From positions 314,502 through 378,501 of the forward strand of contig NZ_FQXE01000005.1 of NCBI RefSeq assembly GCF_900129885.1: DNA of 64,000 bases, written 5' to 3'. Below are positions 8,722-17,871 of the stretch, piece by piece; position 1 is the stretch's first letter; each line of letters opens with the position of its first letter. Source of the stretch: Pollutimonas bauzanensis. GTDB lineage: Bacteria; Pseudomonadota; Gammaproteobacteria; Burkholderiales; Burkholderiaceae_B. The notes under the pieces are model-generated. The model did not search any database. It was given only the letters and a program-made list of their open reading frames with translations, and was not told the origin of the DNA. A program made the position numbers and the translations under genes.

Positions 8722-10032
8722 CTAATGCAGCTTGACGCGCGGACGCCCCCGTTTCATCAGCAGCCGGCCGACGGCCAGAGACGCGGTGCGGGCAAAGCCC
8801 AGGATGGCCAGATGATGCATCAAATGCAGGCTCATGTACATGAGCCGCGCAAGCAGCCCTTGCACGAACCAGTTTTTCCCGGTGAGCACGCCCATCAGGC
8901 TGCCCACGCCGCGGCTGTGGCCCACGGAAACCAGGGAGCCATGGTCGCGAAAGCGGAAGGCGCGCTGGCTGATTTCCTTGCCCTGGATGCGCTCGGCCAT
9001 GATGGGCAACAGGAAGGCGGCCTGCTGGTGGGCGACCTGCGCCTTGGCCGGCAGAAACTGGCCCTCCTGGTCCCAGGGCACCTGGGCGCAGTCGCCCATG
9101 GCGAAGACGGCGGGGTCGGCGCTGCGCAAATTGCTGTCGACGACAAGCTGGTTGACGCGGTTGCAGTCCAGCCGCAGTTGCTTGAGGAAGGCCGGGGCTT
9201 CGATGCCCGCCGCCCATACGCACAGGTCGACCGGGTAGCGCGTGCCCTGCGCGTCGTACAGGGCGTCGGCCTCGACCCGGGCGACCCGGACCGACGTCTT
9301 CACCGCTATGCCCCGGTCCAGCAATAGCTGCCGCGCCGCCGCCGACATTTTTTCCGGCAAGGCCGACAGTATCCTGTCGGCGCCTTCGAGCAGCGTGATC
9401 TGGATGTCTTTCTGCGGGTCCAGGCTGTTGAGCCCGTAGAAAACCGCGTCGGCGCAGGCTTCCCGCAGTTCCGCCGCAAGCTCGACGCCGGTGGCGCCGC
9501 CGCCGACTATGCCGATATTCAAGGCATAATCCACCTGCTCCGCCTTTTTCCGGTTGGCCGTGACCAGTTCATGCAGCAGCCTGAGCCGGAACCGCTCCGC
9601 CTCGGCCGTCGAATCCAGCGCAATGGCGAATTCGGCGGCGCCCGGCGTGCCGAAGAAATTGGATTTGCTGCCCACCGCCAGCACCAGGGTGTCGTAGCGC
9701 AGGCTGCGCGCCGGGAATACCTCCACCTGCTGATCGGAAAATACCGGTTTCAGCTGTATCAGCCGCGCGTCGCGATCGACGTGCGTCACCTCGCCGAAAA
9801 TGAAGGTGTAGCCCTTGTCCTTGGCCAGCATGAAATACGACAGCCCCTCCCGGTGTATGTCCAGGGTGCCCGCGGCCACCTCATGCAGGGAAGGCTTCCA
9901 GATATGGTCGCCCGCCTTGTCGACCAGATACACATGCTGCGGCCCGAACTTGCGGCCCAGCTTGGCGGCCAGTTCCAGCCCTCCGGCGCCCCCGCCGACG
10001 ATCACTACCCGGTGCGCTTCGGTTTGTGTCAT
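8722..10032 (-). CDS. ndh: Type II NADH dehydrogenase
   Basis: Non-proton-pumping FAD enzyme that passes electrons from NADH to quinone at the inner face of the membrane. The 436-residue protein has two dinucleotide-binding motifs (GGGAGGLELAAKLG near the N-terminus and GGGATGVELAAEL near residue 170), the TTGAKT-equivalent FAMGDCAQVP segment and a C-terminal hydrophobic/basic membrane-association helix. AAAGGAAG precedes the start. Downstream ogt is only 14 bp away, so both may share a transcript. Confidence 0.9.
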   Translation of the reverse strand: MTQTEAHRVVIVGGGAGGLELAAKLGRKFGPQHVYLVDKAGDHIWKPSLHEVAAGTLDIHREGLSYFMLAKDKGYTFIFGEVTHVDRDARLIQLKPVFSDQQVEVFPARSLRYDTLVLAVGSKSNFFGTPGAAEFAIALDSTAEAERFRLRLLHELVTANRKKAEQVDYALNIGIVGGGATGVELAAELREACADAVFYGLNSLDPQKDIQITLLEGADRILSALPEKMSAAARQLLLDRGIAVKTSVRVARVEADALYDAQGTRYPVDLCVWAAGIEAPAFLKQLRLDCNRVNQLVVDSNLRSADPAVFAMGDCAQVPWDQEGQFLPAKAQVAHQQAAFLLPIMAERIQGKEISQRAFRFRDHGSLVSVGHSRGVGSLMGVLTGKNWFVQGLLARLMYMSLHLMHHLAILGFARTASLAVGRLLMKRGRPRVKLH

Positions 10033-10072
10033 TGTTTCTTCCTTTGCCGTTCAAGCCTGCCTTGGCGCGGCA

Positions 10073-11509
10073 TCAGCGCGCCTGGCTGGCGGGCGCATCG
10101 TTCCAGCCTCCGCCCAAGGCTTTGTACAGGGTAACGTGGTTACTGTTCTTGGCCAGGCGCAAGGTGATCAGGTCCTGCTGCGCCGCATACAGGCTGCGCT
10201 GCGCATCCAGCACATTCAGGTAGCTGTCCACGCCGCTGCGGAACCGCGCCTCGGACAAGACATGATTATCGGCCCAAGCGTCGACCAGCGCCACTTGCGC
10301 GCTGAGCTGTTCATCTAAAGTACCACGTTGCGCCAGCCCGTCGGCCACTTCCGTGAAGGCGCTCTGGATCGCCTTTTCGTACTGGGCGAGCGCGATATCG
10401 CGCTCGACCTCGGATGCCTCCAGGTTGGCGCGGTTGCGGCCTCCTTCAAAGATGGGCAGATCGAGCTGCGGCATGAAGCTCCAGAAGCCGCTGCCCCCGG
10501 CGAACAGGCCGGACAAGGCGCTGCTTGTCGTGCCGGCCGAAGCCGTCAGGCTGATCCGCGGGAAAAAGGCGGCCCGCGCGGCGCCTATATTGGCGTTGGC
10601 GGCCCGCAGCAGGCGCTCGGCCTGCTGCACGTCGGGACGCCTTTGCAGCACCTCGGATGGCAGCCCGGCGCCCAGTTGCGCGAGCGTAACTTTGTCGTCG
10701 CTTTGCGATGCCGGCAGCAGTTCCTCGGGAATACCGCCGCCGGCGAGCAGGACCAGCGCATTCCTGTCCTGGGCTATCTGGCTGGTGAATTGCGCGACGT
10801 CGACGCGGGCCGACTCGACCAGGGTTTGCGCCTGGCGCAGGGCCAGCATCGAGGCCGCGCCAAGTTCGTGGCTGCGGCGCGTCAGCGCATAGGACTTTTT
10901 CCGGTTTTCCAGCGTCCGCGCAGCCAGTTGCAAGCGTTCCTGGTCGGCGCCCAAGGCCAGATAAGCATGGGCCAATTCCGCCACGAGCGAGATCTGGACC
11001 GTATTGCGCGAGGCCTGCGTGGCCAGGTAGCGCTGCAGGGCTTCGTCTTTCAGGCTGCGCACCCGTCCGAACAAGTCCAGTTCGTAAGCGCTCATGCCCA
11101 CGCCGGCGCTGTATTGGCGGCTTGCGCCGGCCTCGCCGCTGGCGGACAGGTCCGCCGGCAGGCGCTGGCTGGCGGCGGAGCCGGAAATGCCCACCGATGG
11201 GAACATATCGGCCCGCTGGATGCGGTATTGGGCTCTCGCCAAGTCGATATTCAAGGCGGCGACCCGCAAGTCGCGGTTGTTTTCGAGCGCCATGGCGACC
11301 AGCCGGCGCAGTTTGTCGTCGACAATGAACTGCTGCCAGGCGATGTCCGCCGCGCCCGGCGCCTGCGGCGAGGCCGGCTGGCCATAGGCCGGCCCGCTCG
11401 GCCAGTCGCCGGATACCGGCAAGGCCGGCCGTTCGTAATCGGGAGCCAGGCTGGCGCAGCCGGCAAGCAGCATGGCGGCGGCCATCGCGGCCAGGGATAG
11501 GGATTTCAT
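10073..11509 (-). CDS. RND efflux outer-membrane lipoprotein (NodT/OprM family)
   Basis: Outer-membrane channel of a tripartite drug exporter. The 478-residue protein starts with a lipoprotein signal ending in LLAGC (lipidated Cys18) and continues with SLAPDYERP, typical of NodT-family factors, followed by two long coiled-coil/beta halves with the repeated [32 protein letters not shown] signature of the family. It begins 1 bp after the permease stop and is third in the operon. No other outer-membrane factor is needed, so the pump is self-contained. Confidence 0.92.
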   Translation of the reverse strand: MKSLSLAAMAAAMLLAGCASLAPDYERPALPVSGDWPSGPAYGQPASPQAPGAADIAWQQFIVDDKLRRLVAMALENNRDLRVAALNIDLARAQYRIQRADMFPSVGISGSAASQRLPADLSASGEAGASRQYSAGVGMSAYELDLFGRVRSLKDEALQRYLATQASRNTVQISLVAELAHAYLALGADQERLQLAARTLENRKKSYALTRRSHELGAASMLALRQAQTLVESARVDVAQFTSQIAQDRNALVLLAGGGIPEELLPASQSDDKVTLAQLGAGLPSEVLQRRPDVQQAERLLRAANANIGAARAAFFPRISLTASAGTTSSALSGLFAGGSGFWSFMPQLDLPIFEGGRNRANLEASEVERDIALAQYEKAIQSAFTEVADGLAQRGTLDEQLSAQVALVDAWADNHVLSEARFRSGVDSYLNVLDAQRSLYAAQQDLITLRLAKNSNHVTLYKALGGGWNDAPASQAR

Positions 11510-11510
11510 G

Positions 11511-14500
11511 CTAAAGCTCGCTGGTCGATGGTGTTGCCGGGAAATCGGGCTGTTGCGCAGCGCTTTCCCTGCTCGAGGAAAACAGCCTGCGCACGGCCAC
11601 GAAGAACACGGGAATAAAGAAGATGCCCAATGCCGTCGCGGCTATCGTTCCGCCGAGCACGCCCGTGCCGATCGCGTTCTGGCTACCCGAGCCGGCGCCG
11701 CTCTTGATGGCCAGGGGAAGCACCCCGAGCCCGAAAGCGATCGAGGTCATCAGGATGGGCCGCAAGCGCAGCTTCGCGGCCTCGAGCGCGGCTTCGACCG
11801 CGCTCATGCCTTCGTCCATGAGGTCCCGGGCGAATTCGACGATCATGATGGCGTTCTTGGCGGCCAGCCCTATCGTCACGAGCAGGCCCACCTGGAAGTA
11901 CACGTCGTTGGACATGCCGCGGCCGCTGGCCGCAAGCAGAGCGCCAAGCACGCCCAGCGGCACGACCAGCATCACGGCGAAAGGAATGGACCAGCTTTCA
12001 TACAAGGCGGCCAGGCACAGGAAAACCACGATCAGCGAAATGGCATACAAGGCTGGGGCCTGCGACCCGGACATGCGCTCCTGGTAGGACATGCCCGTCC
12101 ATTCGATGCCCAAGCCCTCCGGCAATTGAGCCGCTATGCCGTCCATGGCGGCCATCGCATCGCCCGAACTCACGCCGGGCGCGGGCTCGCCCTGGATCTG
12201 CACGGCGGGAATGCCGTTATAGCGCTCGAGGCGCGGCGAGCCATATTCCCAATGCGCCGTGGCGAAGGCCGAGAATGGCACCATCTCGCCGGACGCATTG
12301 CGCGCATACCATTTCTGCAGGTCTTCGGGCACCATGCGCGCCGCCGCGTCGGCCTGCACGTATACTTTCTTGACGCGTCCTTTGTCGATGAAATCGTTCA
12401 CATAAGTGCCGCCCCATGCGCTGGACAGGGTGCTATTGACCTGGTCCATGCTCAGGCCCAAAGCGCCCGCCTTGGCCTGATCGATCTCGATGCGGTACTG
12501 AGGCGTGTCGTCCTGGCCATTGGGCCGCACGGCGGTCAGGCTGGGGTTCTGGGCCGCCAGCCCGAGCAACTGATCGCGCGCCTCGGTGAGCTTGGCATGC
12601 CCCATGCCCGCTTGATCCTGCAAATACATATCGAAGCCCTTGGCATTGCCCAGTTCGAGGACGGCGGGCGGCGCGAAGGCGAAAATCATCCCGTCCTTGA
12701 TTTGCGACAGCGCGATCGCGGCCCTGCCGGCGATGGCGGCAACGCCATTTTCCGCGCCGGGGCGCTCATCCCAGGGTTTCAGCTTGACGAAACCCAGCCC
12801 CGCATTCTGGCCCGCTCCGGCAAAGCTGAAGCCTGCCACGGTGAACACCGACTCGACATTGCCTTTTTCCTCGGTGGCGAAATGTGTTTCCATCTTGTCC
12901 AGCGCAGCCAGCGTGCGCTCCTGGGTCGCGCCCGCGGGCAACAGCACCTGGGCGAACAGGACGCCCTGGTCCTCGTCGGGCAGGAACGATGTGGGCATCC
13001 TGACAAACAGCAGCACGGCGACGGCGACCAGGGCCAGGTATATAAAGAGATAGCGGCCGCTGCGCGCGATCATGCGCCCGACCATGGACTGGTATTTAAG
13101 GGTGCCCCGGTCGAAGACGCGGTTGAACCAGGAAAAGAAACGCCCGCGCTGCTCATGCCCGCCCTGCGGCACAGGCTTGAGCATCGTGGCGCATAGCGCC
13201 GGCGTCAGAACGATGGCCACCAGGACCGACAGCCCCATGGCCGACACGATCGTGATGGAAAACTGGCGGTAGATCACGCCGGTCGAGCCGCCGAAAAAGG
13301 CCATGGGCACCAGCACGGCGGAAATCACCAGCCCGATGCCCACGAGGGCGCCGGTGATCTGGTCCATGGATTTGAGCGTCGCGGCCTTGGGCGGCAAGCC
13401 CTCCTCGCTCATCAGGCGCTCGACGTTTTCGACCACCACGATCGCATCGTCGACGAGCAGGCCGATGGCCAGCACCACCCCGAACAAGGTCAGCGTGTTG
13501 ATGGAAAATCCGAAAGCCGCCAGAATGCCGAAAGTGCCCAGCAGGACGACCGGCACGGCTATCGTCGGGATGATGGTGGCCCTGAAGTTCTGCAGGAACA
13601 GGTACATTACCAGGAACACCAGGATGACCGCTTCCACCAGGGTGGAGATCACCCCGTGGATGGACACTTCGACGAAAGGCGTCGTGTCGAAGGCGATGAC
13701 CGGCTTCATGCCCTGCGGAAAGGATTTTTCCAGCGCGCCTATGCTGGTTTTGATGGCTTCCGCCGTATCGAGCGCATTGGCGCCGGTGGCCAGCTTGAAG
13801 CCCATCCCCGCCGCCGGCTTGCCGTTGTAGCGCGCCAGCACGTCGTAGCTTTCGCTGCCCATTTCCAGCCGGGCGACGTCGCGCAGCCGCAGCGACGCGC
13901 CGTCGGGCGTGCTGCGCAGCAGTATTTCACCGAACTGCCGCGGCGTCTGCAGCAGGCTTTGCGAGGTGATCGTGGCATTGATCTGCTGGCCGGCGACGGA
14001 CGGGGCCGCGCCCAGCTGGCCGGCCGATACCTGGGCGTTCTGCGCCTGAATGGCGGCGACCACATCCGCGGGAACCAGGCTGTAGCTGTGCAGCTTGTCG
14101 GGGTCCAGCCAGACGCGCATGGCGTACTGGCTGCCGAACACTTGCACTTCGCCCACGCCTTCGACGCGGCTCATGGGGTCGCGCAGATTGGCGACGGCGT
14201 AGTCGCCCAGGTCGGTGGCGGTCATGCTGCCGTCTTCGGAGATCAGTCCGACCACCATCAGGAAATTCGCGGTCGACTTGGTCACGACGACGCCCTGGCG
14301 CTGGACCTCCTGCGGCAGCATGGGAGTGGCCACGGACAGCTTGTTCTGCACCTGGACCTGGGCAATATCGGGGTCCGTGCCGGATGCGAAGGTGATGGTG
14401 ATGGTCATGGCGCCCGACGAATCGCTGGTCGACGACATATAGTCCATGCCGTCTATGCCCTTCATCTGCTGCTCGATGACCTGCGTCACCGTATCCTGCA

Positions 14501-14669
14501 GCGTCTGGGCCGACGCGCCGGGGTAAATGGCCGTGATGGTGACCTGCGGGGGGGCAATGCTAGGGTACTGCGCGACCGGCAGGCCGAGGATGGACAATCC
14601 GCCCGCAAGCATAATCACCAAGGCGATTACCCATGCGAAGATCGGACGATTGATGAAAAATCGCGACAT
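11511..14669 (-). CDS. RND multidrug efflux permease, AcrB/MexB (HAE1) type
   Basis: Proton-driven inner-membrane transporter of amphiphilic drugs. The 1052 residues match the family length; the N-terminus [14 protein letters not shown] is characteristic, and the proton-relay aspartate pair appears in [17 protein letters not shown] near residue 405. Twelve membrane segments in the 1+5+1+5 pattern are apparent, with two large periplasmic loops. It sits 30 bp after the adaptor gene and 1 bp before the outer-membrane factor gene. Substrates cannot be read from sequence. Confidence 0.95.
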   Translation of the reverse strand: MSRFFINRPIFAWVIALVIMLAGGLSILGLPVAQYPSIAPPQVTITAIYPGASAQTLQDTVTQVIEQQMKGIDGMDYMSSTSDSSGAMTITITFASGTDPDIAQVQVQNKLSVATPMLPQEVQRQGVVVTKSTANFLMVVGLISEDGSMTATDLGDYAVANLRDPMSRVEGVGEVQVFGSQYAMRVWLDPDKLHSYSLVPADVVAAIQAQNAQVSAGQLGAAPSVAGQQINATITSQSLLQTPRQFGEILLRSTPDGASLRLRDVARLEMGSESYDVLARYNGKPAAGMGFKLATGANALDTAEAIKTSIGALEKSFPQGMKPVIAFDTTPFVEVSIHGVISTLVEAVILVFLVMYLFLQNFRATIIPTIAVPVVLLGTFGILAAFGFSINTLTLFGVVLAIGLLVDDAIVVVENVERLMSEEGLPPKAATLKSMDQITGALVGIGLVISAVLVPMAFFGGSTGVIYRQFSITIVSAMGLSVLVAIVLTPALCATMLKPVPQGGHEQRGRFFSWFNRVFDRGTLKYQSMVGRMIARSGRYLFIYLALVAVAVLLFVRMPTSFLPDEDQGVLFAQVLLPAGATQERTLAALDKMETHFATEEKGNVESVFTVAGFSFAGAGQNAGLGFVKLKPWDERPGAENGVAAIAGRAAIALSQIKDGMIFAFAPPAVLELGNAKGFDMYLQDQAGMGHAKLTEARDQLLGLAAQNPSLTAVRPNGQDDTPQYRIEIDQAKAGALGLSMDQVNSTLSSAWGGTYVNDFIDKGRVKKVYVQADAAARMVPEDLQKWYARNASGEMVPFSAFATAHWEYGSPRLERYNGIPAVQIQGEPAPGVSSGDAMAAMDGIAAQLPEGLGIEWTGMSYQERMSGSQAPALYAISLIVVFLCLAALYESWSIPFAVMLVVPLGVLGALLAASGRGMSNDVYFQVGLLVTIGLAAKNAIMIVEFARDLMDEGMSAVEAALEAAKLRLRPILMTSIAFGLGVLPLAIKSGAGSGSQNAIGTGVLGGTIAATALGIFFIPVFFVAVRRLFSSSRESAAQQPDFPATPSTSEL

Positions 14670-14699
14670 GGTGTACCTATTTCTGGGAGTGAATCGGGC

Positions 14700-15866
14700 T
14701 CAGCCGGCCGTGGGCTGGACGGCAGCGGTAAGTTCCACCGCCTTGACGGATATTCCGGGACGCACTTTCTGCACGCCTTCGACTATCACCCGCTCGCCGG
14801 GCTCGATGCCGGCATCGACCAGCCACTTGTCGCCTATGGTTCGCGTCGCCGTCAGGACACGGGCTTGCACCTTGCCTTCGGCGTCGACCAGCAGCGCCGT
14901 CGCATTGCCTTTGGAATCCCGCGTGACGCCTTGCTGCGGCACCAATACGGCCTGGGCGCGCATGCCTTCTTCCAGCACCGCGCGCACATACATGCCCGGC
15001 AGCAACTGATGGTCGGGATTGGGGAATACCGCGCGCAGCCTCACCATGCCGGTGCCAGGGTCCACGGTGACATCCGAGAACTGCAGTTCGCCCGCGTGCT
15101 GGTACGGCGTGCCGTCCTCCAGGATCAGCCTGACATTGGCGCGGGCCTCTTCGGAGCTGGACAGCGAACCGGAATCCAGCGCGCGGCGCAGCCGCAGCAA
15201 TTCGACGCTGGACTGCGTGACATCGACGTATAGCGGGTCCAGTTGCTGGATCTTGGCCAGCGCATCGGACTGGCTGGCGGACACCAGGGCGCCGGGAGTG
15301 ATGCTGGATTGGCCTATGCGCCCCGAAATGGGAGCCGTCACCCGGGTATAGCCCAGATTGATGGCCGCCATATCGAGCGCGGCGCGGGCCGAGGCCACGT
15401 CGGCCTGGGCCTGCAGCAGTTCGGCCACGGCGCCATCATTATCCTGTTTGCTGACGGCATCGATCTTGACCAGCTCTTTGTATCGGGCCGCGGTCAGCCG
15501 CGCCACTTTCAGGTTGGCCTCGGCCTTGGCCAGCGCCGCCTTCGCGCTGTCATGACTGGCCTGATAGGTGGCCGGATCGATTTCATACAGCGTTTCGCCG
15601 GCCTTGACATCGCTGCCTTCCGTGAACAGCCTTTTTTTCACGATGCCGCCCACCTGGGGGCGCACTTCCGAGACCATGAAGGCGCTGATGCGCCCGGGAA
15701 GTTCGGTGGTGAGCGACACCGGCGCGGCGGCAAGCGTCACTACGCTGACTTCGGGCATCGGCGCCGGGCCGCCCTGCGCGACGGGCTCGCTGCAACCGGC
15801 GATAATGATGGCGCCAGCCAATATCGTCAGGGCCTGCAATAAAGGGCGGCGGGGATTTGGCTTCAT
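14700..15866 (-). CDS. RND efflux periplasmic adaptor, AcrA type
   Basis: Membrane-fusion protein joining the permease to the outer-membrane channel. The 388-residue protein has a lipoprotein signal ending at IIAGC (Cys25), the PGRISAFMVSEVRPQVGGIV lipoyl-domain start, an alpha-hairpin of about 90 residues, and the second lipoyl half AINLGYTRVTAPISGRIG. It is the first gene of the adaptor-permease-channel operon and is transcribed divergently from a TetR regulator 118 bp away. Confidence 0.95.
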   Translation of the reverse strand: MKPNPRRPLLQALTILAGAIIIAGCSEPVAQGGPAPMPEVSVVTLAAAPVSLTTELPGRISAFMVSEVRPQVGGIVKKRLFTEGSDVKAGETLYEIDPATYQASHDSAKAALAKAEANLKVARLTAARYKELVKIDAVSKQDNDGAVAELLQAQADVASARAALDMAAINLGYTRVTAPISGRIGQSSITPGALVSASQSDALAKIQQLDPLYVDVTQSSVELLRLRRALDSGSLSSSEEARANVRLILEDGTPYQHAGELQFSDVTVDPGTGMVRLRAVFPNPDHQLLPGMYVRAVLEEGMRAQAVLVPQQGVTRDSKGNATALLVDAEGKVQARVLTATRTIGDKWLVDAGIEPGERVIVEGVQKVRPGISVKAVELTAAVQPTAG

Positions 15867-15920
15867 AGAGTCTCGAGTGGGATGAGATAATTTAATAACT
15901 GTACTGTACGGTCAGTTTAA

Positions 15921-15945
15921 GCTTGACAAAAGATTTCTGTCAAGC
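15921..15945. promoter_or_regulatory. Face-to-face -35 palindrome in the efflux/tetR divergent promoter
   Basis: GCTTGACA (15921-15928) and TGTCAAGC (15938-15945) form perfect 8-bp arms around a 9-bp AT-rich spacer. Each arm contains a consensus TTGACA facing its own gene, so the palindrome doubles as the -35 boxes of both divergent promoters. The minus-strand -10 candidate is TAAACT (15914-15919, 18-bp spacing); the plus-strand one is weaker. A repressor here would silence both genes. Confidence 0.55.
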
Positions 15946-15949
15946 AAAA

Positions 15950-15967
15950 CTGTACCGAGTGGTACAG
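15950..15967. promoter_or_regulatory. Candidate TetR operator upstream of the regulator gene
   Basis: CTGTACC-GAGT-GGTACAG, perfect 7-bp arms, ends 17 bp before the tetR start codon, where repressor binding would give autoregulation. A related but imperfect copy (ACTGTACGGTCAGT) sits on the adaptor-gene side at 15903-15916. The pairing with the TetR protein is inferred from position only. Confidence 0.5.
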
Positions 15968-15984
15968 AATGGAGGATTGCGGGA

Positions 15985-16587
15985 ATGAGAACGAAAAGTG
16001 AAGCCCGGCGCGACGCCATCATGGCTGTCGCACTGGAAGTGTTCCGGGAAGTCGGCTTCGAGGCGGCGTCGATGTCGCAAATCGCCGCGCGCGTGGGCGG
16101 GTCCAAAGCCACCCTGTACAACTACTTTTCGTCGAAGGAAGAACTGCTGCTGCAAGCCATGCTCAGCTCGGCGGACAAGCATGCGCATGACGTGCTGCAG
16201 CTATTGCAGACGGCGGGCGATTTCCCCACGCAATTGCACCGTTTTGTCACGTCCTTGCTCGCGCTCATAAGCTCGCCCGAAACCACGCAGGTGCTGCGGG
16301 TGGCCATTTCGGTGGGAGGCACGTCCGACATCGGCCGGCAGTTCTACGAACAGGGTCCGCGCAGTGTCTGGCTGCACATTGCCGACGTCTTGCGCGTGGA
16401 GATAAGCAAAGGCACTTTGCGCGACGCCGATCCGGACACGATGGCCATGCTCCTGCGCAGCCTGTGCGAGTCGGAAATGATCCGCAACCTGCTCGGCGCG
16501 GCCGTGGCGGTGGACGACAAGGAAATGGAACGCAAGGCCCGATGTATTGTGGATATCTTCCTGCGCGCCTATGGCGCGGCCGCATAG
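15985..16587 (+). CDS. TetR/AcrR family repressor of the adjacent efflux operon
   Basis: One-component drug-responsive repressor. The 200-residue protein has an N-terminal helix-turn-helix (MAVALEVFREVGFEAASMSQIAARVGGSKATLYNYF region, residues 12-50) and a C-terminal ligand/dimer domain with the TetR_C AcrR-like pattern. It is divergent from the adaptor gene, the classical arrangement for AcrR/MexR-type control; two palindromes lie between. The regulatory target is inferred from this geometry. Confidence 0.88.
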   Translation: MRTKSEARRDAIMAVALEVFREVGFEAASMSQIAARVGGSKATLYNYFSSKEELLLQAMLSSADKHAHDVLQLLQTAGDFPTQLHRFVTSLLALISSPETTQVLRVAISVGGTSDIGRQFYEQGPRSVWLHIADVLRVEISKGTLRDADPDTMAMLLRSLCESEMIRNLLGAAVAVDDKEMERKARCIVDIFLRAYGAAA

Positions 16588-16603
16588 CGCTGCTGCCGCA
16601 TGG

Positions 16604-16635
16604 CGACATGGCGCCCCGTCCGGGGCGCCATGTCG
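16604..16635. terminator. Strong hairpin between convergent tetR and denD
   Basis: A perfect 14-bp stem (arms CGACATGGCGCCCC and its complement) with a GTCC loop starts 17 bp after the tetR stop. Neither strand has a following T-run, so it may be a bidirectional Rho-assisted stop or a 3'-end stabiliser rather than a classical intrinsic terminator. Confidence 0.6.
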
Positions 16636-16675
16636 TGGTCTGGTGTAGTCTGGTCCGGCGGCCAGGCTTGTCAGC

Positions 16676-17656
16676 TCATGAGGCCGCGAGCCGCTGGTCT
16701 TCGATGAAGTGGCGGATCACGCTGTCGAAATCCCCATCGGCGGCAAAGCCCAGCGCGCGCGCATAGACGGCGGACAAGTTGCCGGGCCACGAGCTCACTA
16801 TCGCGTCGATGGCCGCATCGCGCTCGAACACCACGCGGCCGGCGGCCTCGTCGCCGGCGACGCGGCGCAGGGCATCGACCATTTCCTGGACCGAGACCGA
16901 CAGGCCGGGCATGTTGATCACCCGCCCGCCAGTCAGTTGCCGCGCGGGCAGCTCGTGCCCATGCACGATGTTCTGGATGGCGCAGGCCGGCGACATCAGC
17001 CATAAGCGGGTGTCCGGACTCACGGGGCAGATGGCTTGCGCGCCGCTGACCGGCTCGCGGATGATGCCGCTGGCAAAGCTGGAGGCCGCTCGGTTGGGCT
17101 TGCCGGGCCGCACCACGATAGTGGGCATGCGCAGGCTGCGGCCATCGACGAAGCCGCGCCGGCTGTAATCGGCGAGCAGCAGATCGGCCATGGCCTTTTC
17201 GGTCCCATAAGAGCTTTGCGGCGCCCAGACCTGCGCGTCGTCCACGGTAGCGGGCAGAGCGCCGCCGAACACCGCGACTGAGCTGGTCATGACGAACCTG
17301 CTGTTCGCGCCGAGCGCGCGCAGGCGTTCCAGCAGCGCCCGGGTCGCGTCGAAATTGATGCGCAAACCCAGGTCGAAGTCCTGTTCGGCCTGCCCCGACA
17401 CGATGGCGGCCAGATGGAACACGCTGTCGATGCCGGGGCCTATCAGGCGTTCGATCTGCCCCGGATCGGCGATATCGCCGGTCATGGCCCGGACCCGCGG
17501 ATCATCGATGCCATCGAGCGCGGCCACATCGAAGGCGGTGATGCGCTCGATGCGCTGCGCCTGCCCGGCGCGATTGGTGAGCGTGCCGAGCTTGAGCAGC
17601 TCGCGTATCAGCTGGCGGCCCAGAAAGCCCGCCGCGCCTGTGACTAAAACTTCCAT
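16676..17656 (-). CDS. denD: D-erythronate dehydrogenase-like NAD-dependent epimerase/dehydratase family protein
   Basis: Extended short-chain dehydrogenase of 326 residues. The N-terminal MEVLVTGAAGFLGRQL is the Rossmann NAD motif and SSYGTEKA carries the catalytic Tyr/Lys pair. RMPTIVVRPGKPNRAASSFA and the GIIREPVSG segment match what I recall of DenD, which oxidises D-erythronate to 2-oxo-tetronate. The otn/den partner genes that usually accompany DenD are absent, so the true substrate is uncertain. I chose ATG 17656 with GGAGAC upstream over a GTG 18 bases earlier. Four 20-bp tandem repeats begin 20 bp upstream of the start. Confidence 0.7.
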   Translation of the reverse strand: MEVLVTGAAGFLGRQLIRELLKLGTLTNRAGQAQRIERITAFDVAALDGIDDPRVRAMTGDIADPGQIERLIGPGIDSVFHLAAIVSGQAEQDFDLGLRINFDATRALLERLRALGANSRFVMTSSVAVFGGALPATVDDAQVWAPQSSYGTEKAMADLLLADYSRRGFVDGRSLRMPTIVVRPGKPNRAASSFASGIIREPVSGAQAICPVSPDTRLWLMSPACAIQNIVHGHELPARQLTGGRVINMPGLSVSVQEMVDALRRVAGDEAAGRVVFERDAAIDAIVSSWPGNLSAVYARALGFAADGDFDSVIRHFIEDQRLAAS

Positions 17657-17676
17657 ATTGTTGTCTCCCTGCACAT

Positions 17677-17756
17677 ATTCTTGCTTGCCGTAAATTATTC
17701 TTGCTTGCCGTAAATTATTCTGGCTTATCGTAAATTATTCTGGCTTATCGTAAATG
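17677..17756. repeat. Four tandem 20-bp repeats upstream of denD
   Basis: Units at 17677, 17697, 17717 and 17737. The first two are identical (ATTCTTGCTTGCCGTAAATT) and the last two share ATTCTGGCTTATCGTAAAT with one terminal change; the pairs differ from each other at three positions. The array ends 20 bp before the denD start, within its leader or promoter. A 20-bp period is close to two DNA turns, so identical faces would be presented to a binding protein, but slippage-generated spacer DNA is equally possible. Confidence 0.9.
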
Positions 17757-17823
17757 CTGGATGGCAATGGCGCAACGCCCAACTGGGGGCAAGACAGCCC
17801 TGTGCCGCACCCAGCCATGGCGC

Positions 17824-17861
17824 CGCCGGACGTACCCCCGCTGCGGGATCGCGGTCCGGCG
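17824..17861 (-). terminator. Nested hairpin downstream of ppsA
   Basis: Arms CGCCGGAC (17824-17831) and GTCCGGCG (17854-17861) enclose a second stem CCCGC-T-GCGGG (17837-17847). It lies 11 bp past the ppsA stop. There is no T-run, so termination strength is uncertain. Confidence 0.45.
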
Positions 17862-17871
17862 GGCTTCCCGC

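Noticed and set aside
8708..9223. N-terminal extension of Ogt into ndh
   Set aside because: The extra residues are an out-of-frame reading of the well-supported ndh gene.
17677..17756. Possible CRISPR or integron-type repeat
   Set aside because: Four contiguous 20-bp units with no spacers; simple tandem repeat.
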